Source of the DNA: Claveliimonas acetigenes
Lineage (GTDB): Bacteria; Bacillota; Clostridia; Lachnospirales; Lachnospiraceae
Direction: 5' to 3'
DNA: 64,000 bases
Assembly (NCBI RefSeq): GCF_025567385.1
Contig: NZ_JAOQJU010000001.1
Location: 248,001-312,000, forward strand
The notes below the pieces were generated by a model, which worked only from the letters and a program-made list of their open reading frames with translations, had not been told where the DNA came from and did no database searches. How positions within the stretch are numbered: position 1 is the stretch's first letter; every line of letters starts with the position of its first letter. This document shows, piece after piece, positions 28,913-37,865 of this stretch. Both the position numbers and the translations under genes were made by a program.

Positions 28913-29528
28913 AAATTGTCTGTTATGCGGTGTAGGCGGTCAGGGTGTTGTGCTGGCTTCTAAGCTGATTGCTTATGCGGCGCTGGATAAAGGGATGTTT
29001 GTAAGGACAACGGAGACGATTGGTATGGCACAGAGAGGCGGCTCTGTGGTGAGCCATGTGAGGATGGGGGAAGAAATCCATTCTCCTATGATTCCCAAAG
29101 GGCAGGCAGATGTTATTCTTGCTTTTGAGCCGGCTGAAGCAGTGCGCAGTCTTCCCTATCTGCGGGAAGGAGGAATGCTGATTGTAAACCGGAAAGCGGT
29201 GAAACCGGTGACGGCTACCCTTGGCGGAGGACAGTATGATGGGCATGAAATGCTGGATTTTCTGAAAAAGAAGGTGGACAACCTTCTGATTATGGATGGA
29301 GAAGCTGTCTGCAGACAGGCAGGATCCGCGAAGGTGCTGAATGTAGCGCTGCTGGGAGCTGCCGCAGCCAGTGGTGCTCTGGATATTTCTATACCGGATA
29401 TGGAAGTGGAGATAAAGAAGAAGGTTAAGCCGCAGTTTGTGGAGCTGAATCAGAAGGCGCTTGCCCTGGGCGCAGCAATTGCCGGTGCGCAAAGGAAAGC
29501 GGATGGGACAAAGACAGAAGTAAGATAG
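28905..29528 (+). CDS. iorB: Indolepyruvate ferredoxin oxidoreductase, beta subunit
   Basis: This is the small (gamma-domain) subunit that pairs with IorA. The motif GVGGQGVVLASKLIAYAA at the N-terminus and the conserved TETIGMAQRGGSVVSHVR segment identify it. It has 207 residues. GGAGGTG seven bases before ATG 28905 lies within the end of iorA, so the two are translationally coupled. It is followed 21 bases on by a phenylacetate-CoA ligase. Confidence 0.94.
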   Translation: MRKNCLLCGVGGQGVVLASKLIAYAALDKGMFVRTTETIGMAQRGGSVVSHVRMGEEIHSPMIPKGQADVILAFEPAEAVRSLPYLREGGMLIVNRKAVKPVTATLGGGQYDGHEMLDFLKKKVDNLLIMDGEAVCRQAGSAKVLNVALLGAAAASGALDISIPDMEVEIKKKVKPQFVELNQKALALGAAIAGAQRKADGTKTEVR

Positions 29529-29549
29529 GATGAGACGGAGGACGGAGTT

Positions 29550-30782
29550 ATGAAAATGACAGAACTGCAGATGAGGCTAATTAAAGAAAACCTGAAAGTA
29601 TTAACCTCAAAAGACTGCTTTTATAAAGAAAAATTCAAAGATATTGATGTGGAAGCCATTCAGACACAGGAAGATTTTGAGAAGCTTCCATTTACATGGA
29701 AGGGAGATCTGCGGGAAGCGTATCCATTGGGACTCCAGGCAGTGCCGGATGAGGAAATTGTAAGAATTCATTCCTCGTCAGGTACAACAGGAACCCCTGT
29801 TATTATCCCTTATACGCAGAAGGATGTGGATGATTGGGCGAAGATGTTCGCACGCTGCTATGAGATGGCGGGCATCACTGCTCTTGACCGTATCCATATT
29901 ACGCCGGGCTATGGTCTGTGGACAGCGGGAATTGGGTTTCAGTTGGGAGCAGAGCGGCTGGGAGCTATGACAATCCCGATGGGGCCGGGCAATACGGACA
30001 AGCAGCTTCGGATGATGCAGGACATGAAGTCTACGGTTCTCTGCGCAACCTCTTCCTACGCACTTCTTTTGGCAGAAGAGATTGCAAAACGAGGGCTGAC
30101 GGATAAAATTTATCTGAAAAAGGGCGTAATCGGCTCTGAGCGGTGGGGCGATAAGATGCGCAAAAGGATTGCGGCAGAGCTGGGAGTGCAGCTTTATGAC
30201 ATTTACGGGTTGACGGAAGTGTACGGGCCGGGGATTGCCATGAGCTGTGATTATGAATGCGGGATGCATTATTGGGATGATTATGTGTATTTTGAAATCG
30301 TTGATCCGAAGACCGGAAAGAATGTACCGGACGGCGAGATTGGCGAGCTGGTAATTACGACCCTCAGAAAACAGGGGGCGCCCCTGATCCGTTACCGTAC
30401 TCATGACTTGACAAGATTTGTACTGGGAGACTGCCCGTGCGGCTCCAGATTCCCGAGAATTGATACACTGATCGGACGTACGGATGATATGGTAAAGGTA
30501 AAGGGGGTTAATATTTTCCCGAGCCAGATTGAAGAGATGTTAAAGGATGTGCCGGAGGCATCCAGTGAGTATCAGTTTATGTTAGACCATTTGAATGGTA
30601 AGGATGTCTGCACTTTGTTTGTAGAGATAAATACGGGAGTGGAGAAAAGTCAGGCAGAAAAGGCGGTACAGCAGGCATTTAAAGAAAAAATCGGAATTAC
30701 GGTGCTTGTAAAACCGGTTTCTATAGGAGAACTGCCCCGCAGCGAGAAGAAATCTACACGGATTTTTGATAACAGATATTAG
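29550..30782 (+). CDS. paaK: Phenylacetate-CoA ligase
   Basis: This adenylate-forming enzyme links aryl-acetates to CoA. The ATP-binding loop SSSGTTGTPVI is near residue 75, YGLTEVYGPG marks the adenylation core, and the C-terminal subdomain has GRTDDMVKVKGVNIFPSQ. At 410 residues it is slightly shorter than the usual 430. Beside iorAB it may run in either direction: activating aryl-acetates for reductive synthesis of aromatic amino acids, or recovering ATP from aryl-acetyl-CoA. The direction cannot be read from sequence. Confidence 0.9.
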   Translation: MKMTELQMRLIKENLKVLTSKDCFYKEKFKDIDVEAIQTQEDFEKLPFTWKGDLREAYPLGLQAVPDEEIVRIHSSSGTTGTPVIIPYTQKDVDDWAKMFARCYEMAGITALDRIHITPGYGLWTAGIGFQLGAERLGAMTIPMGPGNTDKQLRMMQDMKSTVLCATSSYALLLAEEIAKRGLTDKIYLKKGVIGSERWGDKMRKRIAAELGVQLYDIYGLTEVYGPGIAMSCDYECGMHYWDDYVYFEIVDPKTGKNVPDGEIGELVITTLRKQGAPLIRYRTHDLTRFVLGDCPCGSRFPRIDTLIGRTDDMVKVKGVNIFPSQIEEMLKDVPEASSEYQFMLDHLNGKDVCTLFVEINTGVEKSQAEKAVQQAFKEKIGITVLVKPVSIGELPRSEKKSTRIFDNRY

Positions 30783-30791
30783 GAGATATTT

Positions 30792-31583
30792 ATGAGATTC
30801 AGACCATGCATTGATATACACAACGGTAAAGTAAAGCAGATTGTGGGAGGAAGCTTAAGAGACAGCGGCGACCGGGCACAGGAAAACTTCGCGTCGGAAT
30901 ACGACAGCGCTTATTATGCAAAATTGTATAAAAAAGACGGGCTGACGGGAGGACATATTATCCTTTTAAATCCGGCTTCTTCTGAGTATTATGTAGCTAC
31001 AAAGGAACAGGCATTGCGCGCATTGCGTGCTTTTCCCGGCGGAATGCAGATTGGCGGCGGGATTACGGCGGAAAATGGAGTGGAATATATCCGTGCGGGT
31101 GCAAGTCATGTGATTGTTACCTCCTATGTTTTCCGGGACGGAGAAGTTCTGTGGGACAATCTGAAGAAGCTGGTGGCAGCAGTGGGAAGAGAGCATGTTG
31201 TCATTGATGTAAGCTGCAGGAAGAAGGGCGGGGAGTATTATATTGTAACAGACCGCTGGCAGACATTTACCAGAATGAAAGTAACCGTAGGAATGTTGGA
31301 AAAACTGTCCGGTTATTGCGATGAATTCCTGGTTCACGGGGTGGACGCAGAAGGAAAATCTTCCGGTGTGGAAGAAGAGCTGGTGAAGGTTCTTGCCGGA
31401 TACGCGGGACGCCCGGTTACTTACGCGGGAGGCATCGGAAGTATGGAGGATTTGGACCGGTTTAAGCAGATCAGTAAAGGCAGACTTGACTTTACTATCG
31501 GCAGTGCGCTGGATCTGTTTGGCGGGAAACTGCCTTATGAAACGGTAAAAAAGGAATATGGACAGTCTATGAGCAGTCTGTGA
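30792..31583 (+). CDS. hisA: HisA of the eukaryotic type
   Basis: It is a phosphoribosylformimino-AICAR-phosphate ribotide isomerase, the fourth step of histidine synthesis. The TIM-barrel protein has FRPCIDIHNGKVKQIVGG at the N-terminus and two phosphate-binding loops (IGGGITAENG and YAGGIGSMEDL). Its 263 residues, the early insert GSLRDSG and the HIILLNPASSEYY segment match the form known from yeast HIS6 rather than the usual bacterial HisA. No other his gene is nearby. It starts 10 bases after paaK. Confidence 0.82.
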   Translation: MRFRPCIDIHNGKVKQIVGGSLRDSGDRAQENFASEYDSAYYAKLYKKDGLTGGHIILLNPASSEYYVATKEQALRALRAFPGGMQIGGGITAENGVEYIRAGASHVIVTSYVFRDGEVLWDNLKKLVAAVGREHVVIDVSCRKKGGEYYIVTDRWQTFTRMKVTVGMLEKLSGYCDEFLVHGVDAEGKSSGVEEELVKVLAGYAGRPVTYAGGIGSMEDLDRFKQISKGRLDFTIGSALDLFGGKLPYETVKKEYGQSMSSL

Positions 31584-31599
31584 ACAGTTTATAAATTGG

Positions 31600-31628
31600 T
31601 TGAATTGCTTGCATGATAGTGCTAAAAT
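31600..31628 (+). promoter_or_regulatory. Sigma-A type promoter of secA
   Basis: TTGAAT (31600-31605) and TAAAAT (31623-31628) are 17 bases apart, 45 bases before the secA start. Confidence 0.65.
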
Positions 31629-31673
31629 GGTGAGTGAATCTTTTGAATATTGGACAAGGAGTTAGGAAATACC

Positions 31674-34238
31674 ATGGGTTTTTTACAAAAAATATTTGGG
31701 ACACACAGCGAGAATGAATTGAAGAGGATTTATCCGATTGTTGACCATATTGAAGAGCTTGAACCTCAGATGAAGGAATTATCCGATGAAGAGCTGAGAG
31801 ATAAGACGAAGGAATTTAAGAGAAGGCTGGCGGATGGAGAGACGTTAGATGATATTCTTCCGGAAGCATTTGCTGTAGTGAGAGAAGCGGCATCACGTGT
31901 TCTGGGAATGCGTCATTACCGGGTACAGTTGATTGGCGGAATTATTCTGCATCAGGGGCGTATTGCCGAGATGAAGACCGGTGAAGGTAAGACCCTTGTG
32001 TCGACGCTTCCGGCATATCTGAATGCTCTTACCGGAGAAGGGGTACACATCGTTACGGTCAATGATTACCTTGCCAAACGTGATGCGGAGTGGATGGGGC
32101 AGGTTCATGAGTTCTTGGGACTTAAGGTCGGTGTTGTGCTGAATAGCATGGATAAGGATGAAAGACGGGAAGCATATAACTGCGATATTACCTATGTGAC
32201 GAATAATGAATTAGGTTTTGATTATCTGCGAGACAACATGGTAATCTACAAAGAACAGCTTGTTCAGAGAGGATTGAAATTTGCAATTATCGATGAGGTG
32301 GACTCGGTATTGATTGATGAGGCGAGAACTCCGTTGATTATTTCGGGGCAGAGCAGTAAGTCCACGAAACTTTATGAAGCGTGTGACATCCTGGCGCGCC
32401 AGTTAGAGCGGGGTGAGGCAAGCGGAGAGTTCTCCAAGATGAACGCTATTATGGGTGAAGAAATTGAGGAGACGGGAGACTTTATTGTAAATGAGAAAGA
32501 GAAGAATGTAAATCTGACCGAAGATGGCGTGAAGAAGGTTGAGAAGTTCTTCCACATTGACAACCTTGCCGATGCAGAGAACCTGGAGATTCAGCATAAT
32601 ATTATTCTTGCTCTGCGTGCGCATAATCTGATGTTCCGTGACCAGGATTATGTGGTGAAGGACGATGAAGTACTGATTGTAGATGAATTTACCGGACGTA
32701 TTATGCCGGGGCGCCGTTATTCTGACGGACTTCATCAGGCGATAGAAGCGAAAGAGCATGTGAAGGTAAAGAGAGAAAGCAAGACGCTGGCTACGATTAC
32801 CTTCCAGAATTTATTTAATAAATTTGAGAAGAAGAGCGGTATGACGGGTACTGCCCTTACAGAAGAGAAGGAATTCCGGGAGATTTACGGCATGGATGTT
32901 GTAGAAATCCCTACCAATGTTCCGGTTGCCCGTGTGGATCTGGAGGATGCGGTATATAAGACGCAGAAAGAGAAGTTCCGCGCGGTATGTGATGCCGTGG
33001 AGGAGGCACATGCCAAAGGCCAGCCGGTTTTGGTTGGTACGATTACGATTGAGGTATCAGAACTTCTGAGCGGTATGCTGAAAAGAAGAGGAATCCAGCA
33101 TAATGTCCTGAATGCGAAGTTTCATGAGATGGAAGCGGAGATTGTAGCGCAGGCAGGCCAGCATGGCGCAGTTACCATTGCCACCAACATGGCAGGACGT
33201 GGTACGGATATTAAGTTGGACGATGCGGCGAGAGAGGTGGGCGGACTTAAGATTATCGGTACGGAGCGGCATGAATCCAGGCGTATCGATAACCAGCTGC
33301 GCGGACGTTCCGGGCGTCAGGGGGATCCGGGTGAATCCAGATTCTACATTTCCCTGGAGGATGATTTGATGCGTCTATTCGGTTCAGAGAAGCTGATGAA
33401 TGTGTTTAATACACTTGGAGTGGAAGACGGAGAACAGATTGAACATAAGATGCTGACGGGCGCTATTGAGAGAGCGCAGCAGAAGATAGAGAGTAATAAC
33501 TTTGGCATTCGTAAGAATCTTTTGGATTATGACCAGGTTATGAATGAGCAGAGAGAAATTATATATGAAGAGAGGCGTCGGGTTCTGGATGGCGAGAGTA
33601 TGCGGGATTCCATTTATCATATGATAAATGAATACGTGGAGAATCTTGTGGACAGCAACATTTCGCCGGATCAGGAGCCGGAGGACTGGGCGCTGGCAGA
33701 TTTGAATGTGACTCTTCATAATACGATTCCGATGGAACCTGTGAGCTTAGAGGAAGTAAAGAACTTAAATCAGAAAGAGTTTAAGCATATGCTGAAAGAA
33801 CGTGCGGTCAAGGCTTACGAGATGAAAGAAGCGGAATTCCCGGAAGCGGAGCAGCTCAGAGAGATTGAACGTGTAGTTCTTTTGAAGGTGATTGATGGCA
33901 AATGGATGGATCATATCAATGACATGGATCAGCTCCGGACGGGAATCGGCCTGCAGGCATATGGACAGAGAGATCCGAAGATTGAATATAAGATGGTTGG
34001 ATATGAGATGTTCGACGAGATGACGAAAGCGATTACGGCAGATACCATCCGTACGTTGTTCCATATTCGGATTGAACAGAAGGTAGAGCGTGAAGAGGTG
34101 GCGAAAGTAACCGGAACGAACAAAGATGACAGTGCGGTCCGCGCGCCTAAGAAGCGTGAGACGAAGAAGATATATCCGAATGATCCGTGCCCGTGCGGAA
34201 GCGGTAAAAAATATAAGCAGTGTTGTGGAAGAAAATGA
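31674..34238 (+). CDS. secA: Preprotein translocase ATPase SecA
   Basis: This motor pushes unfolded preproteins through SecYEG. Walker A is in MKTGEGKTLV near residue 100. The DEAD-like DEVDSVLIDEARTPL, the motif ATNMAGRGTDI and the C-terminal zinc motif CPCGSGKKYKQCC (ligand for ribosome and SecB-type contacts) are all present. The start is ATG 31674, after an upstream in-frame TTG at 31650 whose following AAGGAG would serve as part of the leader. It has 854 residues. prfB starts 16 bases after its stop. Confidence 0.96.
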   Translation: MGFLQKIFGTHSENELKRIYPIVDHIEELEPQMKELSDEELRDKTKEFKRRLADGETLDDILPEAFAVVREAASRVLGMRHYRVQLIGGIILHQGRIAEMKTGEGKTLVSTLPAYLNALTGEGVHIVTVNDYLAKRDAEWMGQVHEFLGLKVGVVLNSMDKDERREAYNCDITYVTNNELGFDYLRDNMVIYKEQLVQRGLKFAIIDEVDSVLIDEARTPLIISGQSSKSTKLYEACDILARQLERGEASGEFSKMNAIMGEEIEETGDFIVNEKEKNVNLTEDGVKKVEKFFHIDNLADAENLEIQHNIILALRAHNLMFRDQDYVVKDDEVLIVDEFTGRIMPGRRYSDGLHQAIEAKEHVKVKRESKTLATITFQNLFNKFEKKSGMTGTALTEEKEFREIYGMDVVEIPTNVPVARVDLEDAVYKTQKEKFRAVCDAVEEAHAKGQPVLVGTITIEVSELLSGMLKRRGIQHNVLNAKFHEMEAEIVAQAGQHGAVTIATNMAGRGTDIKLDDAAREVGGLKIIGTERHESRRIDNQLRGRSGRQGDPGESRFYISLEDDLMRLFGSEKLMNVFNTLGVEDGEQIEHKMLTGAIERAQQKIESNNFGIRKNLLDYDQVMNEQREIIYEERRRVLDGESMRDSIYHMINEYVENLVDSNISPDQEPEDWALADLNVTLHNTIPMEPVSLEEVKNLNQKEFKHMLKERAVKAYEMKEAEFPEAEQLREIERVVLLKVIDGKWMDHINDMDQLRTGIGLQAYGQRDPKIEYKMVGYEMFDEMTKAITADTIRTLFHIRIEQKVEREEVAKVTGTNKDDSAVRAPKKRETKKIYPNDPCPCGSGKKYKQCCGRK

Positions 34239-34254
34239 TGAAAGAGGTGATAGA

Positions 34255-35359
34255 GTGGTAGAACTGGATCAGTTTAAAAGTATCATCAGCTCTTATGAAG
34301 AACCTCTCGCTGAAATGAGGGATTCACTTTGACGTCTCCGGCAAAGAAAAGCGAGTAGAAGAGCTGGAGCGAAAGATAGAAGAGCCGGGATTCTGGGATG
34401 ACACAGAAAAATCCCAGAATATAATGAAAGAATTGAAGAACTTGAAGGATTGTCTGGAAGAGATGCAGAGTCTGGAGGAAAAGTATGAGGACATACAGAT
34501 TCTTCTGGAGATGGCATATGAGGAAAGCGATCCGTCCATGGTTCCGGAGATTGAAGAGGAAGTCCGGGGATTTGAAAATCAGTACGAAGCTCTGAGAATC
34601 CGGACTCTGCTGTCGGGAGAATATGACCGCTACAATGCGATTGTCACACTGCATGCGGGGGCGGGAGGCACGGAGTCCTGCGACTGGGCAGGGATGCTGT
34701 ACCGTATGTACGGACGCTGGGCAGAGCAGAAGGGCTTCGGAATTACTGTGCTGGATTATCTGGATGGTGATATTACCGGGATTAAGAATGTAACTTTTGA
34801 AGTCTGCGGAGAGAATGCATATGGTTATCTGAAGTCCGAAAAAGGCGTACACCGCCTGGTTCGGATTTCCCCGTTTAATGCGGCAGGCAAACGGCAGACG
34901 TCATTTGCGTCCTGCGATGTGGTGCCGGATATTGAGGATACCATTGATATTGAAATTGCGGAAGACGATTTGAAAATTGACACCTACCGTGCCAGCGGCG
35001 CCGGAGGTCAGCATGTCAATAAGACTTCTTCGGCTATCCGCATTACCCATCTGCCTACCGGGATTGTGGTACAGTGCCAGAATGAACGGTCTCAGCATCA
35101 TAACAAAGAGAAGGCGATGCAGATGCTGAAGGCAAAGCTTACTCTGCTGAAAGAGCAGGAGCAGGCAGAGAAGGTGTCCGACATCCGCGGTGAAGTGAAA
35201 GAAATCGGATTTGGCAATCAGATACGTTCCTATGTTATGCAGCCGTATACGTTGGTGAAGGATCACCGGACAGGTGAGGAGACCGGCAATGTGGCAGCAG
35301 TTCTGGATGGGGCAATTGATATATTTATTAACGCATATTTAAAACAGAAAGGTCAGTAG
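34255..35359 (+). CDS. prfB: Peptide chain release factor 2, with programmed +1 frameshift
   Basis: RF2 terminates translation at UGA and UAA. Reading starts at GTG 34255 (AGAGGTG upstream) and runs 25 codons to an in-frame TGA at 34330-34332. The CTT-TGA-C slip site with an upstream AGGG element is the classical autoregulatory frameshift: ribosomes slip by one base after CTT (34327-34329) and continue from GAC 34331 to 35359, giving 367 residues. The stop-specificity motif SPF (RISPFNAAG) and the catalytic GGQ (ASGAGGQHVNKT) are present. When RF2 is low, slippage rises and more RF2 is made. The secA-prfB order is common in Firmicutes. Confidence 0.95.
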
Positions 35360-35377
35360 CGATACGAGGGAGAAGAT

Positions 35378-36598
35378 ATGGTAAATGTAGCAGTACTTGG
35401 ATATGGAACAGTTGGATCTGGTGTGGTGGAGGTTATCCGCACAAACCAGGAGGTTATCAATCAGCGGGTGGGTGAAACACTGAATTTAAAATATGTGCTG
35501 GATTTACGGGATTTTCCCGGAGACCCGGTACAGGAGATCATTACCCATGATTTTGAAGAGATTGTTCAGGATAAAGAAGTAGATATTGTAGTGGAGGTTA
35601 TGGGAGGAATCGAGCCGGCCTACACATTTGTGAAGCGTTCGCTGGAAGCAGGGAAGAGTGTGGCAACCTCCAATAAAGCTCTGGTGGCAAAACACGGCGC
35701 GGAGCTTTTAAAGATTGCGAAGGAGAAGAATGTGAATTTCTTGTTTGAGGCAAGCGTAGGTGGAGGAATTCCGATTCTGCGGCCGCTTCATTCTTCGCTT
35801 ACCGGAGATGTGGTGGAAGAAATTACGGGGATTTTGAATGGGACCACCAATTATATGTTGACAAAGATGTTCTATGAAGGCGCTAATTATGATGAAGTCC
35901 TGAAAGAAGCCCAGGATAACGGGTATGCGGAACGCAATCCGGAAGCAGATGTAGAAGGTTACGATGCCTGCCGCAAAATTGCAATTCTTGCGTCTATCAT
36001 TTCAGGAAAACAGGTGGATTTTGAAGATATTTATTGTGAGGGCATTACGAAGATCACGGCAGATGATATGAAATATGCGAAAGAGATGGGGATGACGATC
36101 AAGCTTCTTGCTACCTGTAAGCGGGAAGGAGATAAGATTTGTGCTATGGTTTCTCCGTGCCTGCTCCATAAGAGTCATCCGTTATTTAATATCGACGGAG
36201 TGTTCAATTCTATCTTTGTACATGGAAATATGCTGGGAGATGCGATGTTCTACGGAAGCGGGGCAGGAAAGCTGCCGACAGCAAGTGCGGTAGTAGGAGA
36301 TATCGTGGAAGAGGCGAAGAATCCAGGTAGGAATTTAGGTGTTATGTGGAGTGAGGAGAAACTGGAGCTGGAAGGAAAAGAGGAATTGAAGAGACGCTTT
36401 TTTGTCCGGATGAAAGGTTCTCCGGAAGTTGTAAAAGGAAAGCTTGCGGCGGATTTCGGTGAGATTGAATTTGTGAACATCGAAGGTATGCAGGGTGAGT
36501 TTGGATTCGTTACGGCATTGATGCCGGAGGGCGAATATGAAAAGAAAGCGGTAGCTTATCAGAGTGAGATTATCAGCATGATAAGAGTGGAAAAGTAA
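35378..36598 (+). CDS. hom: Homoserine dehydrogenase
   Basis: It reduces aspartate semialdehyde to homoserine, the branch toward threonine and methionine. It has an N-terminal Rossmann motif (LGYGTVGSGVVEV), the catalytic-domain segment GILNGTTNYMLTKM and a C-terminal ACT domain (about 325-400, starting RFFVRMKG) for feedback control. At 406 residues it is a little short of the usual 430. It heads a hom-apgM-lysC run with gaps of about 30 bases. Confidence 0.95.
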   Translation: MVNVAVLGYGTVGSGVVEVIRTNQEVINQRVGETLNLKYVLDLRDFPGDPVQEIITHDFEEIVQDKEVDIVVEVMGGIEPAYTFVKRSLEAGKSVATSNKALVAKHGAELLKIAKEKNVNFLFEASVGGGIPILRPLHSSLTGDVVEEITGILNGTTNYMLTKMFYEGANYDEVLKEAQDNGYAERNPEADVEGYDACRKIAILASIISGKQVDFEDIYCEGITKITADDMKYAKEMGMTIKLLATCKREGDKICAMVSPCLLHKSHPLFNIDGVFNSIFVHGNMLGDAMFYGSGAGKLPTASAVVGDIVEEAKNPGRNLGVMWSEEKLELEGKEELKRRFFVRMKGSPEVVKGKLAADFGEIEFVNIEGMQGEFGFVTALMPEGEYEKKAVAYQSEIISMIRVEK

Positions 36599-36628
36599 GA
36601 ATCGGCGGATGGAAAGAGGGCGGCAGTT

Positions 36629-37831
36629 ATGAAGTATGTGATTGTTCTTAGTGATGGAATGGCAGGAAGACCGTTAGAAGAGCTTGGCGGCAAAACGACA
36701 CTGGAGGCGGCGGCAACTCCGGTTATGGACCGGCTGGCGCAGAAGGCGGAAATCGGGATGGCGGCGATGGTTCCGGAAGGAATGGCGCCGGGAAGTGATA
36801 CGGCGAATTTGTCTGTAATGGGTTATGATCCCAGGGAGTATTATACAGGGCGTTCTCCTCTGGAGGCTCTCAGTATAGGCGTGGATATGGCAGATTCGGA
36901 TGTGTCTTTTCGCTGCAATATTGTGACGCTTTCGGAGGAAGAAGAACCGTATGAAGAAAAGATCATGCTGGATCACAGTTCTGATGAGATTCCGACAGAA
37001 GAAGCGGCAGTATTGGTAGATGCCCTGAAGGAAGGACTGGAGAGAGAAGGCTATTCCTTTTATGTAGGAACCAGCTACAGGCATCTTTTGATTCAGAAGA
37101 ACGGGAAACTCATAGAGCTGACTCCGCCTCATGATATCTTGACGAAGCGAGTGGGAGAGTATCTGCCTCAGGATGAAGTGCTTAGAGATATGATGAAGAA
37201 GAGTTATGAGATATTAAATCATCATCCGATAAATGAAGAGCGCAGAAGGAGAGGGCTGAAGCCGGCGAATTCTGCCTGGTTCTGGGGAGCCGGCACAAGA
37301 CCGTCCCTTGCACCTTTTGAAGAGAAGACCGGAAAGAAAGGCGTAATGATTTCTGCGGTAGATCTTTTGAAAGGAATTGCCGTAGGTGCCGGAATGGATC
37401 GGGTCATTGTGGAAGGAGCCAATGGAGGGTTGCATACCAATTACGCCGGTAAAGCGGACGCAGCGGTAGATGCCCTGCTGCATCAGGGTTATGATTTTGC
37501 ATATGTCCATGTAGAGGCTCCGGATGAGATGGGGCATCAGGGAAGTGTGGCTGATAAGATTACTGCGATTGAACAAGTGGATGAAAAGGTAGTGGGAAGA
37601 ATTGTGGAAGGACTTGATGAAGCGGGTGAAGATTACCGTATTATGGTGCTTCCGGATCATCCGACTCCCATTTGTGTGCGTACGCACACGAGCGAACCGA
37701 TTCCTTACCTGATTTATGATAGTAGGCGGACGGTGGACGGCGTCCATACATATAGTGAAGTAAAGGCAGCAGAAAGCGAATGGAAGTGGCCGGAAGGATA
37801 TCGGCTGATTGAGCATTTACTGGAGATTTAG
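36629..37831 (+). CDS. ApgM-type phosphoglycerate mutase, possible homoserine kinase
   Basis: This is an alkaline phosphatase-superfamily protein of the archaeal-type cofactor-independent phosphoglycerate mutase group. The N-terminal VLSDGMAGRPLEELGGKTTLE and C-terminal metal-site segments (APDEMGHQGSVADK and LPDHPTPICVRTH) are clear. A subset of this family, found beside threonine-pathway genes, has been proposed to replace the classical GHMP homoserine kinase. Its place between hom and lysC fits that subset. The 400-residue length is right. Mutase activity remains the alternative. Confidence 0.8.
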   Translation: MKYVIVLSDGMAGRPLEELGGKTTLEAAATPVMDRLAQKAEIGMAAMVPEGMAPGSDTANLSVMGYDPREYYTGRSPLEALSIGVDMADSDVSFRCNIVTLSEEEEPYEEKIMLDHSSDEIPTEEAAVLVDALKEGLEREGYSFYVGTSYRHLLIQKNGKLIELTPPHDILTKRVGEYLPQDEVLRDMMKKSYEILNHHPINEERRRRGLKPANSAWFWGAGTRPSLAPFEEKTGKKGVMISAVDLLKGIAVGAGMDRVIVEGANGGLHTNYAGKADAAVDALLHQGYDFAYVHVEAPDEMGHQGSVADKITAIEQVDEKVVGRIVEGLDEAGEDYRIMVLPDHPTPICVRTHTSEPIPYLIYDSRRTVDGVHTYSEVKAAESEWKWPEGYRLIEHLLEI

Positions 37832-37865
37832 GGAAAAGGATGAGAGACAAAAAACAGGAGGGCGT

